Shown here one piece after another: positions 28,426-36,645 of a stretch of 63,035 nucleotides of DNA. The DNA is from Caulobacter sp. (GTDB lineage: Bacteria > Pseudomonadota > Alphaproteobacteria > Caulobacterales > Caulobacteraceae). A program made the translations under genes and the position numbers. Location: the NCBI GenBank assembly GCA_028291265.1, contig JAQGIK010000073.1, positions 1 to 63,035 of the forward strand, written 5' to 3'. Position 1 is the first letter of the stretch. Each line of letters starts with the position of its first letter. Below the pieces are notes generated by a model. The model was not told the DNA's origin. It was given only the letters and a program-made list of their open reading frames with translations, and made no database searches.

Positions 28426-29178
28426 ATGAGCGATCTGGTGCTGCGCGAAGACCGCGATGGGGCGGTGACCCTGACCCTCAACCGGCCGGACAAGCTGAAC
28501 GCCCTCAACGTACCGCTGTTCAAGACGCTCGACGACCATGTCGCCGACCTAGAGGCCGACGCCTCCGCCCGCCTGGTCATCCTGCGCGGGGCCGGCAAAT
28601 GCTTCTCGGCAGGTCATGACCTGGGCGACATCGCCGTCGGCGAGAAACTGCCGCGGCCGAACTTCCAGGCCTCCGTCATCGAGCGGCTGGCGAATCTGCC
28701 CCTGCCGGTCATCACCGCCGTCCACGGCCACTGCTACACCGGGGCGCTGGAACTGGCCCTGGCCGGCGACATCATCTTTGCGTCCGAAGCCGCCAGGTTC
28801 GGCGACACCCACGCAAAATGGGCGCTGACCCCGGTCTGGGGCCTCAGCCAGCGGCTGCCGCGACGGGTCGGGACCTACAGGGCCCGCGAGATGATGTTCA
28901 CTTGCCGGACCTATGGCGGACGCGAGGCGGCGGCCATCGGCCTGGCCAACATCTGCGTGGCCAACGAGGACTATGAGGCCGGCCTCGCCGCCCTGGCCGC
29001 CGACATCCTGGCCAACAGCAGCTTCAGCCACGCGGCCAACAAGAAGCTGCTGGTCGAGACCGACGGCCTGCCGCTCGGTGCGGGTCTCGCTCATGAAGTG
29101 TTCCGCGGCGAAGGCCGGGGGCCGGACATGGAAGAGCGCATCGCCGCCTTCCAGAACAAGACGGCCAAGGTCAGCTGA
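28426..29178 (+). CDS. Enoyl-CoA hydratase/isomerase family protein
   Basis: 250 residues, crotonase fold. Oxyanion-hole segments [11 protein letters not shown] and [16 protein letters not shown], followed by [24 protein letters not shown]. It acts on an acyl-CoA, but the exact reaction is not fixed by the motifs. ATG preceded by AGGGAGG. Its stop overlaps the start of the next gene (TGATG), so the hydratase and the serine hydrolase are likely co-translated. Confidence 0.88.
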   Translation: MSDLVLREDRDGAVTLTLNRPDKLNALNVPLFKTLDDHVADLEADASARLVILRGAGKCFSAGHDLGDIAVGEKLPRPNFQASVIERLANLPLPVITAVHGHCYTGALELALAGDIIFASEAARFGDTHAKWALTPVWGLSQRLPRRVGTYRAREMMFTCRTYGGREAAAIGLANICVANEDYEAGLAALAADILANSSFSHAANKKLLVETDGLPLGAGLAHEVFRGEGRGPDMEERIAAFQNKTAKVS

Positions 29179-30191
29179 TGGCCCTCGCCCCGCTCCCCGC
29201 CCAGCCCGCCGGCACGCCCTGGCCCACCGTCGACTGGCCGGTCGGCGCGCCCCTGCCGCCAGAGCTGACGGCCAGGCTGGACGCCGCCTTCGGCGACGAG
29301 CGCCTGGGCATCACCGATGCGGTGCTGGTCATCCAGGGCGGCCGCGTCCGCTACGAGCGCTATGGCGAGGAACTCGACCACCAGAGCCGCTTCCCCTCCT
29401 GGTCCAAGGCCAAGAGCATCACCCAGGCCCTGGTCGGGCTGGCCGTGGCCGAGGGCCGGCTGGACGTCCATGCCCCCGCCGACGTGCCGGCCTGGAAGGG
29501 CGACGAGCGCGCCGCCATCACCCTCGACCAGCTGCTGCGCATGTCCAGCGGCCTGAAATTCGTCGAGGACTATGTGCCGGGCAGCGTCTCCGACGTCATC
29601 GAGATGCTGTTCGGGGCCGGCAAGGACGACGTCGCCGGCTACGCCATCGCCCAGCCGCTGGAGCACGCGCCGGACAGCCATTGGTCCTACGCCAGCGGCA
29701 CGACCAACATCGTCTGCGACATCCTGCAACGGACCCTCGGCCTCAAGGGCGCGGCCTTCGAGGCCCATATGCGCCAGGCGCTGTTCGAGCCCCTCGGCAT
29801 GATCAGCCCGATTCCCAAGTTCGACGCGGCCGGAACCTTCATCGGCTCCTCCTACTGCTTCTGCACGGCGCGCGACTTCGCCCGCTTCGGCCTGCTCTAC
29901 CTGCGCGGCGGCCTGTGGGAGGATCGCCCGTTCCTGCCCGCCGCCTGGATCGACTACGCCCGCACCCCCACGCCGACCCCCGCCACCGAGGAGCTCGGCT
30001 ACGGCGCCCAATGGTGGCTGGGCCTGGGCGGCGAGGGCGCGTTCAGCGCCAACGGCTACGAAGGACAGTACACCCTGTGCATCCCCGACCTCGACGTGGT
30101 CATGGTCCGCCACGGCCGCACGCCGCTGGAAAACAAGGAAGTCCTGGCCGCCTGGGTGCGGACCGTGGTGGAGGACTTGCGTCAGGCCTGA
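29178..30191 (+). CDS. Serine hydrolase, beta-lactamase/esterase family
   Basis: 337 residues without signal peptide. The class-C-type active site SxxK is S74-W-S-K77 in RFPSWSKAKS; the second motif is YASGTTN, with Tyr as general base, and GYEGQYTLCIPDLDVV replaces the usual KTG strand. Such proteins are commonly esterases or peptidases rather than true beta-lactamases. Coupled to the enoyl-CoA hydratase by a TGATG overlap, which hints at ester or thioester processing. Confidence 0.85.
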   Translation: MALAPLPAQPAGTPWPTVDWPVGAPLPPELTARLDAAFGDERLGITDAVLVIQGGRVRYERYGEELDHQSRFPSWSKAKSITQALVGLAVAEGRLDVHAPADVPAWKGDERAAITLDQLLRMSSGLKFVEDYVPGSVSDVIEMLFGAGKDDVAGYAIAQPLEHAPDSHWSYASGTTNIVCDILQRTLGLKGAAFEAHMRQALFEPLGMISPIPKFDAAGTFIGSSYCFCTARDFARFGLLYLRGGLWEDRPFLPAAWIDYARTPTPTPATEELGYGAQWWLGLGGEGAFSANGYEGQYTLCIPDLDVVMVRHGRTPLENKEVLAAWVRTVVEDLRQA

Positions 30192-30234
30192 ACCGGCGTC
30201 ATCGTGCCGGGAAACAATTGGCACGGTAAATGTC

Positions 30235-31236
30235 ATGACCTTGGAAGCGCCGCTCGAATTCTCCGGAGCCCCGGGCTCGCCCTACACCCGCAAGATGCTG
30301 GCCGTGCTGCGCTACCGGCGCATCCCCTACCGGCTGTACCACCGCGGCCGGGAGCCGGCCGGTTACCCGACCGCCAAGGTGCCGTTGCTGCCGACCTTCT
30401 ACATCGGCGGCGAGGCGGTGACCGATTCTTCGCCTCTGATCCGCCGCTTCGACGCTGAGATCCCCGGCCGCCCGGTGCGTCCGGCCGACCCGGCGGTGGC
30501 CTTCCTCGACAGCCTGATCGAGGACTACGCCGACGAATGGCTGACCAAATGCATGTTCCACTACCGCTGGGCGCATGAGGCCGACGCGGCCTTCTGCGGC
30601 CGGCTGCTGCCGAGCTGGGGACCCGTACCGCTGGACGAGCCGACCCTGGCGGCCATGGCGAAGATGATCAGCGAGCGGCAGATCGGGCGGCTGGCCTATG
30701 TCGGCTCCAATCCCACCACCGGGCCGGTGATCGAGGACAGCTACGTCCGCCTGCTGGAGGCGCTGGAGGCGCACCTCGCCGTCTCGCCCTTCATGCTCGG
30801 CTCAGCGCCCGGCGCCGGCGACTTCGGCCTGTTCGGCCAGCTGACCCAATTGGCGGGGGTGGATCCGACGCCGACGGCGATCGCCCAACAGAAGGGCCAT
30901 CGGGTGATGGGCTGGATCGGCATGGTCGAGGACCTGTCGGGCCTTGAGCCGGGGCCGACGATCGACCCGGGCGCTATCCCGCCGACCCTGAAAGCGCTGC
31001 TGGCCGAGATGGGCCGGGTCTACGCGCCGCTGCTGATCGCCAATGCGAAGGCGGTGATGGCGGGCGAGAAGATGGTGGAGACCGAGATCGACGGGAGGGC
31101 CTGGGCGCAGAACGCCTTTCCGTACCAGGCCAAGTGCCTGGGGTGGCTGCGCGACGAGTACGCGGCGTTGCCGGCAGCGTCGAAGGCGCAGGTCGACGCG
31201 GCGATTTCAGGAACCGGCTGGACGTCGCTGTTCTAG
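30235..31236 (+). CDS. Glutathione S-transferase family protein
   Basis: 333 residues. The N-terminal 80 residues form a thioredoxin-like GST domain: SGAPGSPYTRKMLAVLRYRRIPY, PTAKVPLLPTFYIGGEAVTDSSPLIRRFD. A helical C-terminal domain follows (DSLIEDYADEWLTK ... LGSAPGAGDFGLFGQL). It is longer than canonical GSTs by about 100 residues at the C-terminus. Possibly a dehalogenase- or detoxification-type GST; no partner gene indicates a substrate. Follows the serine hydrolase by 43 bases. Confidence 0.82.
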   Translation: MTLEAPLEFSGAPGSPYTRKMLAVLRYRRIPYRLYHRGREPAGYPTAKVPLLPTFYIGGEAVTDSSPLIRRFDAEIPGRPVRPADPAVAFLDSLIEDYADEWLTKCMFHYRWAHEADAAFCGRLLPSWGPVPLDEPTLAAMAKMISERQIGRLAYVGSNPTTGPVIEDSYVRLLEALEAHLAVSPFMLGSAPGAGDFGLFGQLTQLAGVDPTPTAIAQQKGHRVMGWIGMVEDLSGLEPGPTIDPGAIPPTLKALLAEMGRVYAPLLIANAKAVMAGEKMVETEIDGRAWAQNAFPYQAKCLGWLRDEYAALPAASKAQVDAAISGTGWTSLF

Positions 31237-31249
31237 GGGACGGCAGAAC

Positions 31250-31675
31250 TCACGACCCCTCTCCCGCGAGGGAGAGGGAGGGGCCCGCGCCGAAGGCGTG
31301 GGAGGGAGAGGGTTTACAGACGGATCGGGATTGCCTCGGCCGCGCCAGCGCCAGCGTCTCCAGCAAGCTCACCGCGACCCCATCAGCGTTCTCGATCACA
31401 TCGTTATTGGCGAACCGGATGACGAGATATCCCAGCCGTTCGAGAACCGCCGTCCGCTCGGCGTCTTTCTGCTCCCGGTCTTGGTGCGAGACGCCGTCGA
31501 GTTCGACGACCACCCGCGCATCCATGCATATGAAATCGACGACGTACCGATCAATCGGGACCTGCCGGCGAAACTTGTAGCCCGCCAGACGGCCCGCTCG
31601 GACAATGCCCCAGAACCGTCTCTCGGCCTTGGAGGCGCCTCGCCGAAAGGCCCGGGCAAGCTGGGTGTTGCGCAT
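31250..31675 (-). CDS. DUF559 endonuclease-like protein with repeat-encoded tail
   Basis: 141 residues. DUF559 belongs to the Vsr/PD-(D/E)XK-like nuclease fold. Candidate catalytic acids are Asp47 (VVDFICMD) and Glu59/Asp60 (VVVELDGVSH), with basic residues in YKFRRQVPID. The last ~20 residues (KPSPSHAFGAGPSLSLAGEG) are translated from the flanking repeat at 31256-31318. A second, inverted copy of the repeat lies just upstream (31741-31802), so the gene sits inside a 547-bp unit bounded by roughly 62-bp inverted repeats. It converges on the GST gene, 13 bases away. Confidence 0.85.
   Translation of the reverse strand: MRNTQLARAFRRGASKAERRFWGIVRAGRLAGYKFRRQVPIDRYVVDFICMDARVVVELDGVSHQDREQKDAERTAVLERLGYLVIRFANNDVIENADGVAVSLLETLALARPRQSRSVCKPSPSHAFGAGPSLSLAGEGS
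31256..31318 (-). repeat. Dispersed repeat, copy flanking DUF559 (left)
   Basis: Starts CCCCTCTCCCGCGAGGGAGAG (first 20 bases hairpin-forming) and ends GGAGAGGGTTTAC. Inverted relative to 31741-31802. It forms the 3' end of the DUF559 coding sequence. Confidence 0.85.
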
Positions 31676-31740
31676 AAGCGCGAGGTTGCCATCGACGGAA
31701 CAAAAAGTGAACTACATTCTGCGAAAAGCCGGACGGGCCG

Positions 31741-31802
31741 GTAAACCCTCTCCCTCCCGCGCCTACGGCGCGGGCCCCTCCCTCTCCCTCGCGGGAGAGG
31801 GG
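31741..31802 (+). repeat. Dispersed repeat, copy flanking DUF559 (right)
   Basis: Starts GTAAACCCTCTCC, has a central GCGCCTACGGCGC hairpin and ends in a CTCTCCC/GGGAGAG stem. Same unit as 18236-18297, and inverted relative to 31256-31318. Occupies most of the gap upstream of DUF559. Confidence 0.85.
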
Positions 31803-31818
31803 CTGGTCCATGCCGGCC

Positions 31819-32136
31819 TCAGTGACCGGCGTGGTGTTCGGCATTCCGTTTCCGCGTCGCCGCCGCCTTCTTGGCCGAGGCCGAACGCTCCGCCGCCGAC
31901 CGGCTCGCGCTCGCCGCCCCGCCTTTCTCGCCACCCTTGTGCGAGGCGGGATGGCGGGTGTCCTTGCCGCGCCCGGAGCCGGATTTCTTCCCCCCGCCGT
32001 CGTCCTTGTTCACCGTCGCCCAGGCCCGGGACTCGGCTTCCTTCTTCGAAACGCCCTTCTTTTCGTAGCCTTCCTCGATGTGTTCGGCCTTGCGCTTCTG
32101 CTTGTCGGTGTATGCGGATTTTTCGCCCTGCGGCAT
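31819..32136 (-). CDS. Small Lys/Ser/Ala-rich basic protein
   Basis: 105 residues. The N-terminal 50 residues (SAYTDKQKRKAEHIEEGYEK, KGVSKKEAESRAWATVNKDD) match a conserved family often labelled plasmid-stabilisation-like in GenBank, with no proven role. The C-terminal half is low-complexity, rich in Lys, Gly, Ser and Ala (GGGKKSGSGRGKD, SASAKKAAATRKR), resembling nucleic-acid-binding tails. The ATG at 32136 has AAAGGGAG upstream. Probably an unstructured cytoplasmic DNA/RNA-associated protein; the function is not established. Confidence 0.8.
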   Translation of the reverse strand: MPQGEKSAYTDKQKRKAEHIEEGYEKKGVSKKEAESRAWATVNKDDGGGKKSGSGRGKDTRHPASHKGGEKGGAASASRSAAERSASAKKAAATRKRNAEHHAGH

Positions 32137-32190
32137 GGCTCTACTCCCTTTACAGACAGGGAAAACCGCCAACGCCGCGAGACTGTTCCT

Positions 32191-33357
32191 TCACAAAAGA
32201 TCGGCCGGCGTCGGCTCGAACCCCAGCGCGATCCGCCCGCCGATCTGCGCCGCCCGGTCCCAGTCGAACACCACATGCCCACGGATCATCTGCACGTCCC
32301 GCAGGTGCCGCTGCAGCGGCGAGGTCAGGAAGCCCGAACTCGCCCCCGCCGCCGCGCACATGCCGTTCACCGCCTCGCCGGCCAGCCGCACCGTATGGGC
32401 CGCCGCCAGCCGCACCGCCGCCAGGGTGTCGACACCGATCGCCGCCCCGGCCGGGCCTTCGCGCTCGTACAGCGCCACGGCGTCTTCCCAGACCAGCGCC
32501 GCCGCCCGCACCGTCGCCAGCGCCTCGCCGAGCCTCAGATGCGTGGCCGGGGCGTCGCTCTGTTTGGCGCCGGCCGTATAGGCCTGGGTCTTGGCCTTCA
32601 TCCGCGCCGTGAAGGCGGCCAGCGCCCCCTCCGCCGCACCCAGCGCCGGGGCCGCCGCCACCAAAGCCAGGGCCGGCGACATGGCGTAGCCGACCGAACT
32701 GCCCGGGTGCAGCGCCAGGCCCGGCATCGGCCCGAACTTCATCTGCAGCCCCGACAGCGTCCGATAGGCCGGCACGAACACATCGGTCGCCGTCACCGTG
32801 TTGCTGCCGGTCGCCGCCATGCCGGCCGTGCGCCAGACATCCTCGACCGCCACGTCGGCCAGGGGCAGCACGCAGAAGCGCGGCATCGGCCCCTCCATGG
32901 CGTTGACCATCACCCAGTCGGCGTGATTGACGCCCGTCGCCCATTCCCAGCGCCCGGTGATCCGGTAACCGCCCTCCACCGCCTCGGCCCGGCCGGTCGG
33001 GGCCAGCGGCGCGGGGGCCAGCGGCATCGCCCCGCCCCTGAACAGCTCCGCCTGCAACTGCGGCTCGAACCGGCATAGCAGCCAGGCGTGCAGCGCCAGG
33101 AACGACAGCGTCCAGGCGCTGGACGGGCAGCCCCGCGCCAGGCGCCGGCCAACCTCCAGGAAGGTCGTCAGAGACGCCCCCGCCCCACCCGCCGTGGTCG
33201 GCGCCAGCAGGTGGAAGTAGCCAGCCTCGGCCGCCTCCCTCACCGTCGCCTCGGGCACCGAGCGCAAGGCCTCGGCGTCGGCTGCCCGCTCGGCCAGGCG
33301 GATGGCGGCGGCGTCCGCCCAAGTGTTCCACACCGTCGGATCGTTCGAAGGACTCAT
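32191..33357 (-). CDS. Acyl-CoA-dehydrogenase-fold flavin monooxygenase-like protein
   Basis: 388 residues. The fold is that of acyl-CoA dehydrogenases, but the motifs (VPEATVREAAEAGYFHLLAP, RLARGCPSSAWTLSFLALHAW, GYRITGRWEWATGVNHADWV) resemble the two-component flavin hydroxylase group (HsaA/HpaB-like). The catalytic Glu of true dehydrogenases is not evident. It would use reduced flavin from a separate reductase, perhaps the one at 21198-21716. It diverges from a TetR gene, and a perfect 21-bp palindrome sits 22 bases upstream of its start. Confidence 0.8.
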   Translation of the reverse strand: MSPSNDPTVWNTWADAAAIRLAERAADAEALRSVPEATVREAAEAGYFHLLAPTTAGGAGASLTTFLEVGRRLARGCPSSAWTLSFLALHAWLLCRFEPQLQAELFRGGAMPLAPAPLAPTGRAEAVEGGYRITGRWEWATGVNHADWVMVNAMEGPMPRFCVLPLADVAVEDVWRTAGMAATGSNTVTATDVFVPAYRTLSGLQMKFGPMPGLALHPGSSVGYAMSPALALVAAAPALGAAEGALAAFTARMKAKTQAYTAGAKQSDAPATHLRLGEALATVRAAALVWEDAVALYEREGPAGAAIGVDTLAAVRLAAAHTVRLAGEAVNGMCAAAGASSGFLTSPLQRHLRDVQMIRGHVVFDWDRAAQIGGRIALGFEPTPADLL

Positions 33358-33378
33358 GGCGCTCTCCCTTGCACGCTC

Positions 33379-33399
33379 CATAACATAACTTATGTTATG
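33379..33399. promoter_or_regulatory. Probable TetR operator
   Basis: Two perfect 10-base arms (CATAACATAA / TTATGTTATG) around a central C at 33389. It sits between the leftward monooxygenase start (33357) and the rightward TetR start (33447). The position and symmetry fit a TetR-family site controlling both genes. Confidence 0.75.
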
Positions 33400-33446
33400 C
33401 TCAAGCCCGCACTTACGACGGCGGCGCATCGCGGCTAGAGGGGAGC

Positions 33447-34001
33447 ATGGTCAAGGGACGCAAGGATCTGACGCGGACGGACTGGCTGCTGGCCGGCCAG
33501 GCGGTGCTGCGCGACGACGGCCCGCGGGCCCTCAAGCTCCGCCCCCTGGCCGCCACCCTCGGCATCTCGACCGGCAGCTTCTACCACCACTTCGCCGACT
33601 TCGAGGACTACCTCGGCCAGCTGGCCGACTACTTCAGCGGCGAACAGCTGATGTCCAACCTCGAGCGGGTCCGCACCGAGGCCACCACGCCGGTCCGCCG
33701 CATCCTGCTGATCTCCGACCTGGCCTTCAGCCAGGATCTGCCGCGCCTCTCCATGGCCATGCGCGCCTGGGCCCGCGGCGACGCCCGCGCCCGCGCCTCG
33801 GTCAAGATCGTCGACGACACCCTGATGGCCTTCTTCGCCGACTGCCTGGAGGGCATGGGCCATCCGCCGCAGATGGCCATGGCCCGCGCCTACCTGCTGG
33901 TCGCCTCCGCCACCGCCGACATCGAGCCCCCCGCCGGCCTCGGCGCCGGCCTCGACCTGCGCGACCTGATGCTGGAGATCATCGCCGGCATCGAGGACTG
34001 A
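33447..34001 (+). CDS. TetR/AcrR family regulator
   Basis: 184 residues. N-terminal HTH at about 10-57 (LKLRPLAATLGISTGSFYHHF), with the typical YHHF helix end; the rest is the helical ligand/dimer domain. Divergent from the flavin monooxygenase-like gene with a perfect palindrome between them, so local repression of both is the simplest model. The ligand is unknown. Confidence 0.9.
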   Translation: MVKGRKDLTRTDWLLAGQAVLRDDGPRALKLRPLAATLGISTGSFYHHFADFEDYLGQLADYFSGEQLMSNLERVRTEATTPVRRILLISDLAFSQDLPRLSMAMRAWARGDARARASVKIVDDTLMAFFADCLEGMGHPPQMAMARAYLLVASATADIEPPAGLGAGLDLRDLMLEIIAGIED

Positions 34002-34010
34002 GGCCCGATG

Positions 34011-34028
34011 AATATGTCTATACATATT
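34011..34028. promoter_or_regulatory. Orphan HutC-like operator
   Basis: AATATGTCTATACATATT differs from the hut operator at 14752-14769 by a single base. It lies 10 bases after the TetR stop in a 234-bp gap between convergent genes, with no gene start nearby. The gap also contains GGTCTC / GAGACC arms (34096-34116) and an AT-rich stretch near 34170-34230, but no ORF I can support. Confidence 0.6.
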
Positions 34029-34235
34029 CCGCCCCGTTCGGCGCCCGGAGCCGACATCATGGCCGGCTCGGCCGCAAGGCCGGCCGTCACAGGGTGGTCT
34101 CCGATGGGTCGAGACCGACCATGTAGCCTGATGGAATCGCCCCGCGAGTAGGTCCCTACGGCACAGCTACGTGGTTGATTTAATTGCGCTTTCCGTCTCC
34201 CGAAAAGCCGTCGGATATGCTATTCTGACGCTTCC

Positions 34236-35384
34236 TCAGAACCCTCGCGCATCCATCCACCCCACCACCGCCGCCGTGGCCTGAGGCAGCAGTTCCGGCT
34301 TCTCGATGTAGTAGTGGTCGGCGCCCTCGATATCGACATAGGTCTTGTCGTCGGAACCCAGCGCCTCGAACAGCCGCGCCGCGTGGCTGGGCGTGCAGGC
34401 CAGGTCGGCGGTGTTGTTGATGACCAGCGATGGGACCTTGATGGTCGGGGCGTTGACCAGGCCGTTGGCGCGGCTCTCGTCATAGCTCCACTGCGACAGC
34501 CAGGAGCGCAGGGTGGCGAACCGGCCAAGGCCGATCGGCCCGTCGTTGGCGATCTTCGGATCGCCCATGTAGCAGGTATGGGGCTCGCGGTCGGACGGCT
34601 CCTGGGTCGGGTCGGTCCAGCGCACGTCGCTCATCGTGCCCTGGACGATGAAGCAGCGTTCGGCGTCGGGATCGCCAGCCGCCTTCAGGGCGCTGAGTTG
34701 GTCCTTGGCCCAGGCGGTGATGCGGCGGTTGCGGGCGATCTGGGCGGCGCGGAACCGGGCCACGAACTCGGCCGAATAGGGCGGCTGATCGGGACAGGCC
34801 GGGTCGTAGATGTTGAGGGAGGGATCGCGTTCGAAGGGTTTGGACTCGTCGAGGATCGAGGGGTCGATCCATTCGGTCATGGTCACGCTGCGGCCGATGT
34901 GGGCGGCCAGCAGCATGACCCCGTCGGCCGGGATCAGACCCGCGCCGACCAGGTCGACCTCGTCGCCGGCCGGGGTGTGGGTGATGGTCGGGTTGGTCGC
35001 CTGGTCCTGGTAGAACATCGACAGCGAGCCGCCGCCGGACCAGCCGCCGAGCACGACCTTCTCATAGCCGAACCGCTTCTTGAGGTCGGCGATGCAGGCG
35101 CCGAGGTCGAGCACGCACTTCTCGAGGATGGCGGCGGTGTCGTTCCCCCGATAGCGCGGGTTGCAGTAGATGACGTGCTTGCCGGCCCGGGCCAGGGCCA
35201 GCACCAGCGGCAGGAAGGAGCCGCCACCGATCGGGTGGCTGAACAGGACGACGGTCTTTTCCTCGGTCGCCGGCCGGATCCGCATGCACTCGATGAACAC
35301 CCGCCCGTGGGCGCCGCCGTAGACCTCCTTCAGGCGCGAGGTCTCCTTGTAGCTGAAGCCGTAAGGTTCGCGGATGATGTCCAT
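34236..35384 (-). CDS. Alpha/beta hydrolase family protein
   Basis: 382 residues. Nucleophile elbow GGWSGGGS (Ser116), oxyanion region FSHPIGGGSF, an acid candidate in INNTADLACTP and the catalytic His in EGADHYYIEKPE. Longer than a minimal hydrolase because of a large cap insertion (about 130-300). The end of this gene is convergent with the TetR gene, and its start faces a VOC gene across a shared 17-bp inverted repeat at 35416-35432, 32 bases upstream. Likely a C-C or ester hydrolase of the catabolic cluster; substrate unknown. Confidence 0.85.
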   Translation of the reverse strand: MDIIREPYGFSYKETSRLKEVYGGAHGRVFIECMRIRPATEEKTVVLFSHPIGGGSFLPLVLALARAGKHVIYCNPRYRGNDTAAILEKCVLDLGACIADLKKRFGYEKVVLGGWSGGGSLSMFYQDQATNPTITHTPAGDEVDLVGAGLIPADGVMLLAAHIGRSVTMTEWIDPSILDESKPFERDPSLNIYDPACPDQPPYSAEFVARFRAAQIARNRRITAWAKDQLSALKAAGDPDAERCFIVQGTMSDVRWTDPTQEPSDREPHTCYMGDPKIANDGPIGLGRFATLRSWLSQWSYDESRANGLVNAPTIKVPSLVINNTADLACTPSHAARLFEALGSDDKTYVDIEGADHYYIEKPELLPQATAAVVGWMDARGF

Positions 35385-35415
35385 GGCTGTCCTCCCAAGG
35401 CTCTCGCGGCCCGTT

Positions 35416-35432
35416 TGTCATGTAAATTGACA
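35416..35432. promoter_or_regulatory. Cluster operator, TGTCA-N7-TGACG type, site 1
   Basis: TGTCA-TGTAAAT-TGACA. It lies between the divergent alpha/beta hydrolase (start 35384) and VOC gene (start 35517). The right arm can double as a TTGACA -35 box for the VOC gene. Confidence 0.6.
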
Positions 35433-35516
35433 GGACGACGTCGCGGCAGGCAAGCGTTTTAGGCTTGCAGGACGACGGTTCCCGGCCCTCAATGGCCACA
35501 ACGATACGAGGAAACC

Positions 35517-36197
35517 ATGACCCAGCCGAGCGGCATCCACCACCTGGCCTTCATGGCCGGCGACATCAAGAAACACATCGCCTTCTTCAGCGAGGTTATG
35601 GGCTGTCCGCTGGTCGCCCTGTTCGACATGCACGGCGTGCCGGGCGGGCTGCACGCCTTCCTGCGGATGAACGACCACGGCTACTTCTCGATCGTCCAGC
35701 TGCCGACCGTCGGCGACATCCCCATCGAGCTGGGCAAGACCCACGCCGGCACGGGGGCCGGGGCCAGCGCGCCGGGCACGTTGCAGCACCTGGCCTTCCG
35801 CGCCGACAGCGACGAGGCCCTGATCGCCATGCGCGACCGCATCCGCAGCCACGGCGTCAACGTCATCGGCCCCATCGACCACGGCATGTGCCGCTCGATC
35901 TACTTCGCCGGCCCCGACCAGATGACCCTGGAGGTGGCCACCAGCCACGAACCCATCGACCCGGCCCGCTGGATCGACCCCGCCGTGCTGGCCAAGGCCG
36001 GCATCGATCCCGAGGAGGCCGCCCGCTTCAAGGCCCCCGCCCCCTACACCGGCCCCTCGCCGGTGGCGCAGCCGGCCTACGACCCGGCCAAGCCGCACCA
36101 GGCCTACCCGGAGGGCATGTACCAGGCGATGATCCGCGCGCCCGACGAGGTGATCTTCAAGAACGCCTCCTACAGCGAGCCTCCCGTTCCGGCCTGA
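35517..36197 (+). CDS. VOC (glyoxalase/dioxygenase fold) protein
   Basis: 226 residues. Two betaalphabetabetabeta modules: GIHHLAFMAGDIKKHIAFFSE with metal-ligand candidate His in IHHLAF, then TLQHLAFRADSDEALIAMRDR with His in LQHLAF and a Glu in MTLEVATSH. Either a glyoxalase-like isomerase/lyase or an extradiol-type ring-cleavage protein. The C-terminal 60 residues are Pro-rich and extra to the fold. Divergent from the alpha/beta hydrolase; preceded by the cluster operator. Confidence 0.85.
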   Translation: MTQPSGIHHLAFMAGDIKKHIAFFSEVMGCPLVALFDMHGVPGGLHAFLRMNDHGYFSIVQLPTVGDIPIELGKTHAGTGAGASAPGTLQHLAFRADSDEALIAMRDRIRSHGVNVIGPIDHGMCRSIYFAGPDQMTLEVATSHEPIDPARWIDPAVLAKAGIDPEEAARFKAPAPYTGPSPVAQPAYDPAKPHQAYPEGMYQAMIRAPDEVIFKNASYSEPPVPA

Positions 36198-36215
36198 ATC
36201 GGTTAGGGTCCGGGC

Positions 36216-36629
36216 ATGAACCACTGGCTCGTCAAATCCGAACCGGACGTCTTTTCCTGGGACGACCTCGTCGCCGCCGGCAAGAAGGGCGAACCCTGGA
36301 CCGGGGTGCGCAACCACACCGCCAAGCTCAACATGATGGCCATGAAGCTGGGCGACGAGGTCTTCTTCTACCACTCCCAGGCCGGCAAGGAGATCGTCGG
36401 GGTCAGCACCGTGGTCAAGGAAGCCTACCTCGACCCGACCGACGCCACCGGCAAGTTCTACTGCGTGGACCTGGCCGCCAAGGCGGCGTTGCCTCGGCCC
36501 TTCACCCTGGCCGAGGCCAAGGAGGACGAAGCCTTGTCGAAGATGAGCCTGGTCGCCAGCTTTCGCCTGTCGGTGCAGCCTGTGACGGCGGCGGAGTGGA
36601 AGCATGTTTTGAAGGCGGTGGGGGCTTAA
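36216..36629 (+). CDS. EVE domain protein
   Basis: 137 residues. EVE domain, a PUA-like fold that in other proteins reads modified bases in DNA or RNA. Family features are the start NHWLVKSEPDVFSW, GVRNHTAKLNMMAMKLGDEVFFYHS, GKEIVGVSTVVKEAY and ALSKMSLVASFRLSVQPV. Follows the VOC gene by 18 bases but is a widespread housekeeping-type gene and probably not part of the catabolic pathway. A long inverted repeat follows. Confidence 0.93.
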   Translation: MNHWLVKSEPDVFSWDDLVAAGKKGEPWTGVRNHTAKLNMMAMKLGDEVFFYHSQAGKEIVGVSTVVKEAYLDPTDATGKFYCVDLAAKAALPRPFTLAEAKEDEALSKMSLVASFRLSVQPVTAAEWKHVLKAVGA

Positions 36630-36645
36630 AAACCACCCCCCAAGT

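Noticed and set aside
29178..30191. Antibiotic-resistance beta-lactamase
   Set aside because: It has the SxxK motif but no signal peptide and no KTG motif, so an esterase-type serine hydrolase is more likely.
31250..31802. Insertion sequence with transposase
   Set aside because: Inverted repeats bracket the gene, but the protein is DUF559, no target duplication is evident by eye and no transposase motif is present. I report it as a repeat-nuclease unit instead.
34002..34235. Small gene in the gap after TetR
   Set aside because: Only very short frames without ribosome binding sites; the AT-rich stretch and hairpin are noted but no coding call is supported.
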